NCBI RefSeq assembly: GCF_000442255.1
Contig: NZ_KE557274.1
Coordinates: 252,467-316,466, forward strand
Direction: 5' to 3'
DNA from: Salipiger mucosus DSM 16094
GTDB lineage: Bacteria; Pseudomonadota; Alphaproteobacteria; Rhodobacterales; Rhodobacteraceae
Length of the DNA: 64,000 bases
Below the pieces are notes generated by a model. It saw only the letters and a list, made by a program, of their open reading frames with translations, ran no database searches and was not told where the DNA came from. Below, one piece after another: positions 8,122-17,934 of this stretch. Made by a program: the position numbers and the translations under genes. The stretch's first letter is position 1. Each line of letters opens with the position of its first letter.

Positions 8122-8659
8122 CGTCCCAGGTCGTGGTGTAAGAGCGCCGACCTTCGGAGAGGTCCAAGGCTGATCAGGTCGCCACGGCGGACAGCCTGAC
8201 GGTTGTAGTGTCGGTGACACGCGCCAGGCTTTCAAGAGACATGTATCTCCGCGCAACCGTCCATTCGTCATTGGTCTCGAGCATCAGCGCGCCGACGAGA
8301 CGGACGATTGCCTCGTCGTTTGGGAAGATGCCGATGACGTCGGACCTGCGCTTGATCTCCCGGTTCACCCGCTCCAGTGGGTTCGTCGACGCGATCTGGG
8401 CCCAATGCTCACGCGGAAAATCCATGTAGGCGAGGACGTCGTCGCGCGAAGCGTCCATGAGGGCGCCGAGCCTCGCCTGCTTCTCAACCAGCTCAATCAG
8501 CGTCATTCTGTCATCGTCATCTCCGTTCTTGGTTCAAGGTCTCGCAACCCGAACCTTCTCGAAGATCGGCGGTGGCCGCCAGCGTTACACCCGGCCGCGC
8601 GCTGCGCTACGCCGGGGGCTCCGCGCGCGGCCTCCTACACCAAGCGTTGGGACACTACC
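8117..8659 (-). mobile_element. Internally deleted IS256-family element
   Basis: Imperfect terminal inverted repeats of about 28 bases are visible: the right end at 8117 begins ggtgacgtccca and contains ggtgtaagag; the left end at 8659, read on the minus strand, begins ggtagtgtccca and contains ggtgtaggag. They share GGT, GTCCCA, GGTGTA and GAG at matching positions. Only 543 bases lie between the outer ends, against roughly 1.3 kb for intact members. No clear target duplication flanks it. It cannot move by itself but might be mobilised by a related transposase. Confidence 0.75.
8174..8506 (-). pseudogene. IS256-family transposase with a large internal deletion
   Basis: The 110-residue frame joins a typical N-terminal piece, (DDDR)MTLIELVEKQA, directly to the C-terminal quarter: RLGALMDASRDDVLAYMDFP, then IASTNPLERVNREIKRRSD, VIGIFPNDEAIVRLVGALML and NDEWTVARRYM. 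An intact transposase is about 400 residues, so about 290 including most of the catalytic DDE core are missing. Codons upstream of the Met stay in frame with the family N-terminus but have no start. The protein is not expected to be active. Confidence 0.85.
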
Positions 8660-8713
8660 TCTTAACCAGCCTCGCGTAGGTCGCTCATCACCGAACGACA
8701 CGCAAGGAGCCTC

Positions 8714-9532
8714 ATGTATCAGGACCAGGACGCACAGAAGTCATTGCTTGAAGACTTGCAGGCCATGCTGGCCTCGGTTCCCGGGGCCCCCGAACGGGAA
8801 CGTTTGCTGGCACTGCTGCCCTCCGCCCGGAGGTTCGATATCTCGGACGAGATGGCGACGTCCGTGACCGACACGCTCAATGAGCGCCCCCACACACTCG
8901 AACACAACCTCGACTTCCTGATTTTGCCGGACGGGGTTTGCTGGTTCGAATGGTCGGAACGGGCGCGACGGACCGACGTCGACGTGCTCATGCACGATGT
9001 CGAGCATCCCGAGCGGGTCGGAGTGATGATTGCCTACGCGAATGACGACACAAGGCTGGTGTTGGGGACGGTTGCCTGGCGCTTCCCGGACGGGCGTGTC
9101 GATCATGCGCCCGCGTTCTTCTCCTGGGATGAAGAGCACCTGGGTGACCTCGCGCGACGCGCCCGGCATTCCTACAGTCACGTGGCGGCCGAAAGCTGGG
9201 CCCGCATGATGTCGATGATCTACACGCACGTGCCGGAGGGCTACGTGCAGGAGATGGAGGTGCTCGAGGATCTGAGGGACAGGGGCCCCGACATCGATAC
9301 AATGGCCGGCTCGGCTCGCCGGGAGGCGTCGGCCGAGGCCCTTTTCATGATCGGTGTCCTGTTGATGTCTCAAACGGGGCGCGCAGCATCCGAAGGGCAG
9401 GGGGACCGAGAGATCCTGAAAATGATACCGGCCGGGAAAAGGCTGAACCCCATCCCGCGGCCGAAAGGGTTCTCACGCCGCAGAGTGCGAGGCGGCACCA
9501 AGCTTGAATGGAGGCCAGTGCCGGAAAGCTAG
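8714..9532 (+). CDS. Hypothetical protein, 272 residues
   Basis: An ideal ribosome site (aaggagcctc) precedes the ATG. The protein is soluble and rich in Glu, Arg and Trp. The N-terminal 40 residues are helical, the central part mixed alpha/beta (PHTLEHNLDFLILPDGVCWF), and the C-terminus is basic (GKRLNPIPRPKGFSRRRVRGG). I see no catalytic motif or membrane segment and do not recognise the family. It lies alone between the IS remnant and the small minus-strand genes at 9587-10057. Proteins of this look occur in phage and plasmid accessory regions. Confidence 0.7.
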   Translation: MYQDQDAQKSLLEDLQAMLASVPGAPERERLLALLPSARRFDISDEMATSVTDTLNERPHTLEHNLDFLILPDGVCWFEWSERARRTDVDVLMHDVEHPERVGVMIAYANDDTRLVLGTVAWRFPDGRVDHAPAFFSWDEEHLGDLARRARHSYSHVAAESWARMMSMIYTHVPEGYVQEMEVLEDLRDRGPDIDTMAGSARREASAEALFMIGVLLMSQTGRAASEGQGDREILKMIPAGKRLNPIPRPKGFSRRRVRGGTKLEWRPVPES

Positions 9533-9586
9533 GTCCCCATATCAGTTCAGGAAATCGTCAGCCGTCAGGTGCATCACGCCGGTCAA

Positions 9587-9724
9587 CTAGATCTCGAAGT
9601 CTGCCGCGCCGTCGCCGTCGAAATGCTGCGCGCGCGGTTCATCGAAGAGCGTGTCGTTTCCAGATGTTTCCTCTACGAGCGGGCCCAGGGTCAGGGACTC
9701 GAGGTCGCTGAGTGTGGAGATCAT
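9587..9724 (-). CDS. Possible 45-residue acidic protein
   Basis: The minus strand reads an ATG frame of 45 residues, MISTLSDLESLTLGPLVEET to DGDGAADFEI, strongly acidic and free of the rare codons expected of chance frames. It lies 27 bases downstream of the TacA-like antitoxin gene on the same strand, where a toxin would normally be. It is far too short to be a GNAT toxin and has no GNAT motif. The ribosome site is weak (ctgtaagtgc). I regard it as plausible but unproven. Confidence 0.35.
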   Translation of the reverse strand: MISTLSDLESLTLGPLVEETSGNDTLFDEPRAQHFDGDGAADFEI

Positions 9725-9751
9725 GCACTTACAGAGAATAATTTCCAGCGC

Positions 9752-10057
9752 CTAGCGCTTTAGCTCATTTGCATACCGCGCAAACGCTGCTTTCAGAGCA
9801 TCGGTCGGTTCTGGCGGGTTGTCCAGTGCGGAAAAAAACATTTCATGATCGACATCCTTCAAAAAGGTGTTCTCATGTGTATCGATTACTTTGAGCGCAT
9901 GGCCGTATGCCGCAGACATTGTGAACGTGGATTCATCCACTCCGGAAAGCGCGGCTGCCTTCTGGATTGTCGCTTTGACGCGAGCCTTGGTTCGGAAACT
10001 CATCCGTGCATCTGCACGGCCTTCTGCTTCCAGAATCTGATCAACAAATGGCAACAT
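9752..10057 (-). CDS. TacA-type (DUF1778-like) antitoxin without an adjacent toxin
   Basis: The 101-residue protein has the ribbon-helix-helix N-terminus of TacA antitoxins (MSFRTKARVKATIQKAAALS then GVDESTFTMSAAYGHALKVI) and the toxin-wrapping C-terminal motif FFSALDNPPEPTDALKAAFA. AGGCGG precedes the ATG. In the family this gene is followed by a GNAT acetyltransferase toxin (TacT) that acetylates charged tRNAs. Downstream here is only a 45-codon frame, so the antitoxin is an orphan. It could repress its own promoter or neutralise a toxin encoded elsewhere. Confidence 0.75.
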   Translation of the reverse strand: MLPFVDQILEAEGRADARMSFRTKARVKATIQKAAALSGVDESTFTMSAAYGHALKVIDTHENTFLKDVDHEMFFSALDNPPEPTDALKAAFARYANELKR

Positions 10058-10105
10058 AACCGCCTCCTGTGACGCGTTGAACCCACATATACGTCAAACT
10101 GGCGC

Positions 10106-10133
10106 ACAATTGAAGTCATCGGGAATCAATTGT
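10106..10133. promoter_or_regulatory. Inverted repeat upstream of the TacA-like antitoxin
   Basis: ACAATTGA and TCAATTGT are separated by 12 bases, starting 49 bases before the antitoxin start. The arms are perfect. The position suits an autoregulatory operator for a ribbon-helix-helix protein. It could also influence the end of the PcfJ-like operon, whose last stop is at 10162. Confidence 0.4.
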
Positions 10134-10161
10134 CAGATTCCGAACACTCTTCCGGGAACGC

Positions 10162-12420
10162 TCACATCACCGGGGCGTCGGCTGCCGCCTCGGGTTCAGG
10201 CTCAGGCCTGTCCGGGATGTCATGCATCGTGGCACCATAGATCGGATCGATTGAGCCGACAGTGGGCTTGAGAACCGGATGCTGGACCAGGTCATCGATG
10301 CTGCGGACATCCTTGGTGACCGCGCGGTGAACGAGGCGGCCGACGGCCATCATGGCGTTGTTGATGTTCTCGGGTTCCTTCCACTTGTAGCCACAGATCC
10401 CCTCGACCTCGTCGAGCATCACGATTTCGCCGTTGGCAGCCATGTATTCCTGGATCTGATCCTGGTTCAGCGCGAGATCTTCGGCCCGGACGGACTGTTC
10501 GAACCACTCGAGGGCCGCGCGCATGTCATCGGTCGGCCGGGTGTCCCGGACGGCGTAGAACTGTCTGCGTTTCAGAGGGCGCGAAAAGTTCTCGATCTTG
10601 TCGAACTGGACCGTCGCCAGTCTCTGGAAGGACTGACGTCTCTGTCCGGTTCTGGGGTCCTCTATTTCGCAGGCCCGCCGCAGGCTGACGATATGTTGAA
10701 AACCGCTCTGGCATTGGTGCGTGTAGCCGCCGACGCAATGCCTCAGGCCTTCCGTCCCGTCTGCATTGCGACCATTGTTTCCCTCCGCCACCAGCTCATC
10801 CGTGCAGGTCAGGCTTTCGAAGTAGATCCCATTGGGCGCCTGGGGATTTCCGCCGAACAGGCGCGGCCAATGCCCCTCGGGAAGGCTCTGCAGGGAATTG
10901 ACGTCGAGACCATCGCCGATGGTGTTGGCCGTAATGCGCGCCAGGTCGTTCAGGTAGTAGCGCGTGTTCTCGAAAATGTTGGGCGCTGTCTTTCCGGAAG
11001 ACGGGTTCTCCAGATCGGGCATGAACAGGAGTTGCATCGCCGTGTTTCGGGCCGCATGGAACTGGTTTCCCGCAATGCAGATGTCGTCGATGTTTCCGAC
11101 CCGGGTGACCGCGGTGGCGGCAGCGGGCATCACGACGTGGTTCCGCACGAACTCGACCATTTCCATGGTCTGGTCGACGGCCGTCTGGAGATTGTGTTCC
11201 GACATGTCTGGGCGATAGAGGCCCAGCATCCAGTCCCGGACATCATCGCGTAGTTCCTGGTCCGAGAACTCGAGCTTGGAGAGCTGGCGGCCCACGGCCG
11301 ACCGGTAGTCCTCGTCGCCGCGCTTCGCCGCCTTCTCGACCTTCTTCCAGTCGATGGTCTCCTTCATCTGCTTCTCGAAATCAGGATCGATCCCCTGGGG
11401 AGGGCGGGTGTCCATGAATGCCTGGGCACAACGGCGGTGGAATTCCTGCCACTGTCCCTTGCTGCCCTTGTAGAGCACATCGAGCGGGCGATCCGTGAGC
11501 TCGCCCAGCGCATTCTTGAGCCGGCGGCCGATGGTCTTGGATACGGTCGTGAAGGCGTTCCACTCGTCCTCGTCCTTGGGGAACCAGTCCGGCGGGATCG
11601 CGCTGGCATGATCGACGATCTCGCTCACGCTCAGCCCGTTCGTGTTCCAGGCCACGCCACGGAGGCGCTTCAGGGACTTCTCCTTCACGCCGAAGACCTT
11701 TGCGAGCTCGGCATTCAGAGGCTTCTGCTTCTGGATCACCTGGCGCGAGAAGCTGGAGTTGTGCGCGAAGAAATCCGCGAGCAGCGGGTAGATTTCCGCG
11801 GCCTGGCGGCGATACAGGCCACGCTCGTCATCGCCCCCGTAGAAGCGCAGGGTCTTCCAGTCGTACGTGTCGAGCGCGTCCAGGACCCGGACCGCGTCCT
11901 TGTGGATCGGATCGACGCCGAAATCCGCAAGAGGCTTGCGCAGGCGCCTGGTCTCGGCGGCCACGAACTTGTCCTTCTGGAAATTCTCGAGCACGGCGTC
12001 GGCATCCGGCCTGTCGAGTTCGGACCGCACACGTGTCTCGAATGCCGAGAATGCGACCTCTCCGATTTCAGGATCTTTCCCGAAGAGGCCGAAATCACGG
12101 ATCGAGTCCGAAGCCGGGTAAGGCTGAAAGTCGGCCATTGATGATCGTGCTTCGCCGGCGTCTGCGAGTTTCCGGGCCTGCTCCTTCACTTTCTGCAGCC
12201 GCAGATCCTGTCGCTGCATTCGGTTGTTTTCCAGGAATCCGAAGCTGTCGAGCCGCTTTTTCTCTTCGTCGAATGCGAGCACCCGGACATGCGCGGGTTT
12301 GCGCTCCAGGTCCGACACGACGAGGGCGATGCCCCCGTTCGTGTCCATTGTCTCGGCGATGAGGTTTTCCTTGTGACGCGCGTAGACGTCGGCGACGAGG
12401 TCTTTGGTGGTCTTGCTCAT
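10162..12420 (-). CDS. Large PcfJ-like protein, third gene of the helicase operon
   Basis: The protein has 752 residues. Near residues 557-580 it has GLRHCVGGYTHQCQSG followed by HIVSLR, the LRHCVG-x-G-x-I-x-R motif of PcfJ proteins found on conjugative plasmids and phages. The rest is helical and charged, with no membrane segment; the C-terminus is Pro/Glu-rich. PcfJ-like proteins have no established reaction. The gene starts six bases after the stop of the strawberry-notch helicase gene, so the two are very likely cotranslated. This suggests a shared task in DNA handling, transfer or evasion of restriction, which is inference. Confidence 0.6.
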   Translation of the reverse strand: MSKTTKDLVADVYARHKENLIAETMDTNGGIALVVSDLERKPAHVRVLAFDEEKKRLDSFGFLENNRMQRQDLRLQKVKEQARKLADAGEARSSMADFQPYPASDSIRDFGLFGKDPEIGEVAFSAFETRVRSELDRPDADAVLENFQKDKFVAAETRRLRKPLADFGVDPIHKDAVRVLDALDTYDWKTLRFYGGDDERGLYRRQAAEIYPLLADFFAHNSSFSRQVIQKQKPLNAELAKVFGVKEKSLKRLRGVAWNTNGLSVSEIVDHASAIPPDWFPKDEDEWNAFTTVSKTIGRRLKNALGELTDRPLDVLYKGSKGQWQEFHRRCAQAFMDTRPPQGIDPDFEKQMKETIDWKKVEKAAKRGDEDYRSAVGRQLSKLEFSDQELRDDVRDWMLGLYRPDMSEHNLQTAVDQTMEMVEFVRNHVVMPAAATAVTRVGNIDDICIAGNQFHAARNTAMQLLFMPDLENPSSGKTAPNIFENTRYYLNDLARITANTIGDGLDVNSLQSLPEGHWPRLFGGNPQAPNGIYFESLTCTDELVAEGNNGRNADGTEGLRHCVGGYTHQCQSGFQHIVSLRRACEIEDPRTGQRRQSFQRLATVQFDKIENFSRPLKRRQFYAVRDTRPTDDMRAALEWFEQSVRAEDLALNQDQIQEYMAANGEIVMLDEVEGICGYKWKEPENINNAMMAVGRLVHRAVTKDVRSIDDLVQHPVLKPTVGSIDPIYGATMHDIPDRPEPEPEAAADAPVM

Positions 12421-12426
12421 GTATAC

Positions 12427-15400
12427 TTATCCCGCCTGCGCGAAGTATTCGGGCAGCTCGACATCGTTGTTCTGTCGAGTGGGATCTGCCTCCATCTGTG
12501 CAAGGTTCATCCGGTTGGACCAGTCGTTGGCCCAGTCACGGTAGGAGGAGCCGGCCCAGAAACGGACGCTCTTGTCGTCCATGATCCCGCGGATGAGCTC
12601 GAGCATCTCGTCCTCGTCGGTGATCTGGGCCGCCGCCATCATGCGTCGACCGTTTCCACCGTCGTCGTTCTCCCGGGCCCTGTCGTAGTGGGCCGCAACG
12701 ACCTCGGAGTCGTAGATGCCGCCGAAGTCCTTGTTGTTGGGAGACGGGAACGTCACGTGGTATCCGTTCGTGCCCGACCTCAGGACAAGCGCACGCTTGG
12801 ACAGATCCCGGTCCGGGAAGATGGAGATCGCCTGGTTCTCGCGCAGGGCATCAAACACCATTTCCGGCGTGCGCAGGGCAACCGGGATTCGCCGGCCTTC
12901 CAGGGCGTCCTTGTGGAGAACGATGCCGCGCTTCATGATGCCCGACTTGCCATCCTCGTAGACGCACATGGTGCCCATGTTGTTGTTCTCCTGGGCGATC
13001 TGCAGAGCCCGGAACAGGTTCCCGGTCAGCAACTGGACCTTGCGGCGCTTCTTGAAATCCCGTGACCGGTCGAAGCTGGCGAAAATCGCGTCGACGCGGT
13101 CATCGTCGGCATCGTTGAGCCCGTCCCAGATATGGAATCCGTTGTTCAGCTCATCACGCCGGAAGAAACGGTCGGCCAGCAATGTGTCGAAACTCACCGG
13201 GCGTGGCGTGGCATCCCCCGGAACGACCACCTGGATCTTGTATTTCGCCGCCGCGAAAGCGCTCTTGCGCGGATCTGGATACTGCACCGAGGTCACGATG
13301 CCGGTTTCGCCCATGTCCCCATCGTATCCATCGATACGGATCTCGGAGCCGGGCTTCACGTTCTCCACAAGAGTCTGGAGCTGGCTCATCCGCGTGTTGG
13401 CATCGGCAATCTTGTTGTTGCCGGCCTCGATGGCCTGTTCAACGGTCTCGAACCCTTGAGTCGTGCGCATCAGACGGTTCAGGCGGTCGGCGCGCTCGCT
13501 CTCGATGCGCTCGATCTGGGCCGCGGTGTCGCGACCCTCGCCCTTCTCCAGTGCGTTGTTGACCATGAGGTCCACGTCGTCGCCGGTCAGCGGGCTTGCG
13601 GTTGTCTCCATGACGCAGTCTTCCAGGAACACCGGGGACTCGAAGGCATCGACCGTGTTTTCCTCGGTCGGCCCCTCGAACAGATCCCTGTACTGCTGGT
13701 GGACCACACCTGGCAGGGCCTTGGGCTTGAGCGGGTTCTTGTTCTCTGCGTCAAGCTCGGCGATGTAGGCCTCGAAGTCATTCTGCAGATCTTCCAGGAC
13801 CTGTTCCTGCAGGGCACATGGCAGCAGCAGCATGCGACCTAGGATCTGGTTCGCAGAACGCTTGCTCTCCGCTTGGTCCCCCTCGTTCGCCACGGCAAGG
13901 TTGGCTTCGTTCGTTTCCGCGAACTCCTCGTCGAACCCGAGCATGCGCAGATATTCCGGGTTGAGATCAAAGTAGTTGGAGCACACGGTGTCCCCGACGC
14001 CGTTCAGCATATCGGGGATGTTCTCCATCAGCGTGTTGCTGTCCCGGTTGGACGACACGTTCGCGTTCAGCTTCCGGAGTTTCTGGTTCCGCGATGCGTG
14101 CATCCGCATTTCCGCCGGGATGCCGGAATTGGTGGCAATGATCTTCGGGTTCGTAAGGGAGCCACGGCGGTTGATGCGGCCGTATCCCTGGATCTGGTCA
14201 TTGATATCCTGCGGTGCATCGCCCTCGTAGAGCACACGTTGCCCGTGGTTCTTGAACCATGCAGCATCCTGGAAGCTCAGCCCCTCGAGACCGGACTTGT
14301 TGAGGATGACACCATCCATGTCACCGTTGTTGAACTCGTTCACGACATCGATGGTGCGTGGACGGTTTCGACGGCGAATGCGTCCTCCGCTGTACTCGTG
14401 GCCCCGACCGGTGATTTCCCCGAAATTGAGGCCGGCATCCGCAGCACGGTTCCGGACGGTGTCGATCAGGGAGATCGGTTGTGCCGGGATCTGGTCGATC
14501 AGCGATTTGATGGTCTCGTATCGTTCGGCCAGTGCCGGATCCTCGTCGGCCAGGAATTCCTCGACAGTCCGGCTCGCGTACCGGCGAACATGGTCCGCGT
14601 AGGCATTCGCCGTGTCAGGATCGGCGTCCCTGAGAAACTCTTCGGCGGAGCGCTCGTCACCGTCTCGTTGCCGGGCCAAGAACCGCTCGTAGAGCTCTGG
14701 TGCATTCTCCCCCATGTACTCTTCTGCGGTGCGCTGGGCACCGGACTGCATCCCGCCCGAGAACATGTTGCGGATCTCGCGACGAAGCATGTCACGCATG
14801 TTCGGTTCCGGGGCGGTTTCCAGCTCCTCTTCCTGCTGCGTCTCGTAGAGCTCCTGGAAGAGGGCGCCCTGGGTCCCGTCAGCCATGATGACCGGCTTCC
14901 GGCCATTGCGAACATCCTCGATGGCCATATTGGCGATGCTGTCGGCTTTCACAGCCGAAATCATGGTTTTCATGATGCGGAACAGGGGAGACCCGAAGCC
15001 CAGCTTTGTGTTCTGGATGCTCTTCACGCGGGCCTGTTGGCGCTGGACGTTGTTGTTCGCCTGCCGGCGATCATTGCGTTCGGCCTGCGGATCGAGGGCA
15101 ACGGCTTCTCGCTCCGCCCGAAGGTTGCCCAGCTCGGTCTCGGCCATTTCCACCCGTTGCTGAACACGGCGGTTCACGTCACCGGACAGGAAGGCGACCT
15201 CCGACAGGATCGGCGAGATCGCATCCACCAGCTGGCGGTTCCGGTCGAAGTTGTCCTCGTCGTCCACCGTTTCGAAGGTGAGCTTCGAGTTGTCGTGCTC
15301 ACGGCGGATGAAGACACCGTTCTGTGCCAACATGGACGAGATCACTTCCTGGGCGTTCTCGCCGCCCTTGTTCATGATCTCGTAGAGCGTCTCCTCGTCC

Positions 15401-17916
15401 AGGTATTCCGGGAAGAGGATATTGTAGAGCCCCATTTCCTTGATGCCCTTGGCGTGGGTCGCGGACATGAAGACCGTGCGATCCGCGGACTCGATGGCGG
15501 AACGGATGTTGCGCCCGGTGTTCGAGTTGCCGGTGGCCTTCTGCGCCTCGTCGGGAATGAACACGGTGTTCTCGTCGATCAGGTTTTCGAAGTACCGGAT
15601 CTTGGCGGTCATCATCGAGTCGGGTTGCTCGTGCTCCATTTTTTCAAGGTCGCGCGACACCTGGCTGTAGGTCGCGATCACCAGGTTGTAGCCTTCGGGG
15701 AAGGCGACCTCCCGGGTTTCGACGTCATCGTATTGCTCGGTTTCCTCGTTCCACTTCTGCTCGACGTGCACGTCCGTCAGGATGTCGAGAGCGTGGTCCT
15801 TGGTGAGACCATCGAACCTGCGCGTTTCTCCTGTGCTCTCGTCGGCATACTCGAAGGTGCCGCTGTTGAAGATCAGTGGGTTCACGTGCTCCAGCACGCC
15901 GGCATCGCCGAGGTCGCGAAGGATGTCGGAAATATTGGCGGTCTTGGCGGTCATCATGACGACCGTCTTGCCGTTCAGGATATGACGGCCGGCAATGCCC
16001 GCGGCGGTGCGACCTTTGCCGACACCTGTCTGGTCACCGATATGGAACCCCTGCTTGCCTTGTTCTTCACCGAAGGCTTCGAGCGCCATCGCGTCGACCT
16101 GCTCCGGAGAGAAGCGTTGGCCGAGCTCATCTTTCGTGATCCCCAGGCCGTTCGCGACGTACTCGTCGATATCCGGGTGGTTGCGAAGCACATTGGCCAT
16201 TGCCTGGCGCATCGGCGCCTCAAGGTGCTTCGGCGACATGGTCTCCGGCTCGCCGACACGGGAGGCCGATACGTAGGGCGACTGGTATTCGTTGCGCTCG
16301 GCCTTGGACGCGGTCGCTTCCGCTTCGCGATCCTCATCGAGCGCCGCCAGGTAATTGGCGATCTTCGCCCGCGATTTGATGACCTCGGAAGACCAGGTGT
16401 AGAGGGCGCCGAAATCGAAAATGTCCCGGCGGCGCTGCGAGGCTTCGTGCGGCTCATCAAGAGGCTCCGGGCGCCGGGTGCCGACCGAGAGCATGACCAT
16501 CTTGTCGCCACCGGCTTTTGCCGCGTGGACGGTGCTGTCGATACGGGCGTTGCCTTCCACCGCGTAGTGCTGTCCGAGCACCTTCACGAACCGGTCGAAT
16601 TCCTCGTCCGAGCTGCCGTCCGCTGCAAGGGGGAAGGTGAAGATCGCGTTGCCATCCTCGGACCGCTTGTCCAGCGCGTCGAAAATCTCCAGAAATTCCC
16701 GGCGGCTGAAGGTCTCTCCGCTACGCAGGGTCGGGGTGTCCGTCCATCCGGTTGCGACATTGGCCACGATGACGTCGGATCCATCGTAGGACGGCTCGCT
16801 GCCATCGATGGGATCTTCGCCGCGCAGGCCGAGCTCACGGGAAAAGGTGCGGATCGTCGCCGCCTCGTCCTCTCGGCTCTCGAAGATGCGCATGCTGCCG
16901 TCCTGGCCGCGCCTCCACTTGGCGAACGGCGCGCCCTTGCCGGGGTTCACGAAAACCGCGTTGGTATCGTCTTCGGACAGCGATCCGGCAATCCGGTGCA
17001 GGACGATGGAGATCGGCATGTTGATGTCGCTGACAGCGGATTCCGCCTGCTCGGTTCGCGTGCGATAGGCACTGTTCTCTGTGATCTGCGTGGCCTTCTG
17101 GAACAGCTCGTTCAGAGAACGGTCGGAATGCCGGCGCAGCCATCCGGAGAAGTAGTTGTCGAGGGCCAGGATGAAGGAGTCTTCCTGCTCCGAGGTCGGT
17201 GATTCCGTGCCATGGATCGTTTTCAGGAAGTCCTCGACGTCGGATCGCCGTTTCACTTCGCCAGCGATGATCCGTTCGCCGAACGCCGCGATGCAATCCT
17301 TGAAGGACCGGTCATCGACGCTGCGAAGGAAGAGACCTTTCTGGTCGGAGTCGGCTTCGTTGGTGACAGTCCCGTCCTCGGTCAGGACGATGCGGGCGCC
17401 GGGATTTTCCCCGTCCCCGTCAAAAGACCGAACGTGGTGACCATCCTTGTTCACCCCCACGTCGTAGGTCGTCCGCATGATTTCTGCCAGGCGATCCTTC
17501 TCGGGGCCTGAAACCTGCTCGGGCGCGCTTTTCGCGGGGTCATTCGGCGCGGGCTCTTCCGCCTGCTCCGCGGCCGGCTCGGCCTTGGGCTGCGGGGCCT
17601 CAACGTTCAGGAATACCGAGGAAACAGCCACCTCCGTGACGGAAACCTGGTCATAGCCCCCATCAACGAGCTTGGAGCGGAGGTCTCCCAGGTTGAAGCG
17701 TTCCCCGTCGGGGTAGACGTAGAAGGAGTCGGCGCCGCGCTCGACCTTCCTGAGCCCCATTGCCTCACCCATGGCATCGTACTCTGGCGCCTGCTCGGCG
17801 GCCTTCGCCAGGACGAGCAGGCGCTGCTTGTCATCGCCCTTGGGAACAGTCAGGACGCTGAGCTTGACGTTGTACGCGGAGAGGTCGAGCCATTTGATGT
17901 TCTTCGGGGTACTCAT
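12427..17916 (-). CDS. Giant strawberry-notch/DarB-like superfamily 2 helicase, 1829 residues
   Basis: Walker A lies near residue 630 (GFHIGDQTGVGKGRTAAGIA). The DExx box is near residue 787 (VFIPDEAQKA), followed by a SAT-like motif (FMSATHAKG). The helicase C-terminal half includes a strawberry-notch core near residues 1190-1260 (VILNKSGLEGLSFQDAAW, then DINDQIQGYGRINRRGSL). The order and the G-R-I-N-R arginine finger region match the strawberry-notch family, which includes phage P1 DarB, a virion protein that protects DNA against type I restriction. I see no methyltransferase motif. The N-terminal 550 residues and C-terminal 450 residues are unassigned. The gene lies 18 bases after the acidic-protein gene and six before the PcfJ-like gene. 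Confidence 0.8.
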   Translation of the reverse strand: MSTPKNIKWLDLSAYNVKLSVLTVPKGDDKQRLLVLAKAAEQAPEYDAMGEAMGLRKVERGADSFYVYPDGERFNLGDLRSKLVDGGYDQVSVTEVAVSSVFLNVEAPQPKAEPAAEQAEEPAPNDPAKSAPEQVSGPEKDRLAEIMRTTYDVGVNKDGHHVRSFDGDGENPGARIVLTEDGTVTNEADSDQKGLFLRSVDDRSFKDCIAAFGERIIAGEVKRRSDVEDFLKTIHGTESPTSEQEDSFILALDNYFSGWLRRHSDRSLNELFQKATQITENSAYRTRTEQAESAVSDINMPISIVLHRIAGSLSEDDTNAVFVNPGKGAPFAKWRRGQDGSMRIFESREDEAATIRTFSRELGLRGEDPIDGSEPSYDGSDVIVANVATGWTDTPTLRSGETFSRREFLEIFDALDKRSEDGNAIFTFPLAADGSSDEEFDRFVKVLGQHYAVEGNARIDSTVHAAKAGGDKMVMLSVGTRRPEPLDEPHEASQRRRDIFDFGALYTWSSEVIKSRAKIANYLAALDEDREAEATASKAERNEYQSPYVSASRVGEPETMSPKHLEAPMRQAMANVLRNHPDIDEYVANGLGITKDELGQRFSPEQVDAMALEAFGEEQGKQGFHIGDQTGVGKGRTAAGIAGRHILNGKTVVMMTAKTANISDILRDLGDAGVLEHVNPLIFNSGTFEYADESTGETRRFDGLTKDHALDILTDVHVEQKWNEETEQYDDVETREVAFPEGYNLVIATYSQVSRDLEKMEHEQPDSMMTAKIRYFENLIDENTVFIPDEAQKATGNSNTGRNIRSAIESADRTVFMSATHAKGIKEMGLYNILFPEYLDEETLYEIMNKGGENAQEVISSMLAQNGVFIRREHDNSKLTFETVDDEDNFDRNRQLVDAISPILSEVAFLSGDVNRRVQQRVEMAETELGNLRAEREAVALDPQAERNDRRQANNNVQRQQARVKSIQNTKLGFGSPLFRIMKTMISAVKADSIANMAIEDVRNGRKPVIMADGTQGALFQELYETQQEEELETAPEPNMRDMLRREIRNMFSGGMQSGAQRTAEEYMGENAPELYERFLARQRDGDERSAEEFLRDADPDTANAYADHVRRYASRTVEEFLADEDPALAERYETIKSLIDQIPAQPISLIDTVRNRAADAGLNFGEITGRGHEYSGGRIRRRNRPRTIDVVNEFNNGDMDGVILNKSGLEGLSFQDAAWFKNHGQRVLYEGDAPQDINDQIQGYGRINRRGSLTNPKIIATNSGIPAEMRMHASRNQKLRKLNANVSSNRDSNTLMENIPDMLNGVGDTVCSNYFDLNPEYLRMLGFDEEFAETNEANLAVANEGDQAESKRSANQILGRMLLLPCALQEQVLEDLQNDFEAYIAELDAENKNPLKPKALPGVVHQQYRDLFEGPTEENTVDAFESPVFLEDCVMETTASPLTGDDVDLMVNNALEKGEGRDTAAQIERIESERADRLNRLMRTTQGFETVEQAIEAGNNKIADANTRMSQLQTLVENVKPGSEIRIDGYDGDMGETGIVTSVQYPDPRKSAFAAAKYKIQVVVPGDATPRPVSFDTLLADRFFRRDELNNGFHIWDGLNDADDDRVDAIFASFDRSRDFKKRRKVQLLTGNLFRALQIAQENNNMGTMCVYEDGKSGIMKRGIVLHKDALEGRRIPVALRTPEMVFDALRENQAISIFPDRDLSKRALVLRSGTNGYHVTFPSPNNKDFGGIYDSEVVAAHYDRARENDDGGNGRRMMAAAQITDEDEMLELIRGIMDDKSVRFWAGSSYRDWANDWSNRMNLAQMEADPTRQNNDVELPEYFAQAG

Positions 17917-17934
17917 CTATTCATAAGCCTGTTC

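Noticed and set aside
9569-9763. 64-codon plus-strand frame
   Set aside because: No ribosome site or recognisable sequence; the antisense 45-codon frame has a more plausible composition.
13873-17202. 1109-codon plus-strand frame opposite the giant helicase
   Set aside because: It is the antisense shadow of a high-G+C gene; the helicase motifs lie on the minus strand and the plus-strand product is Val/Gly/His-rich without motifs.
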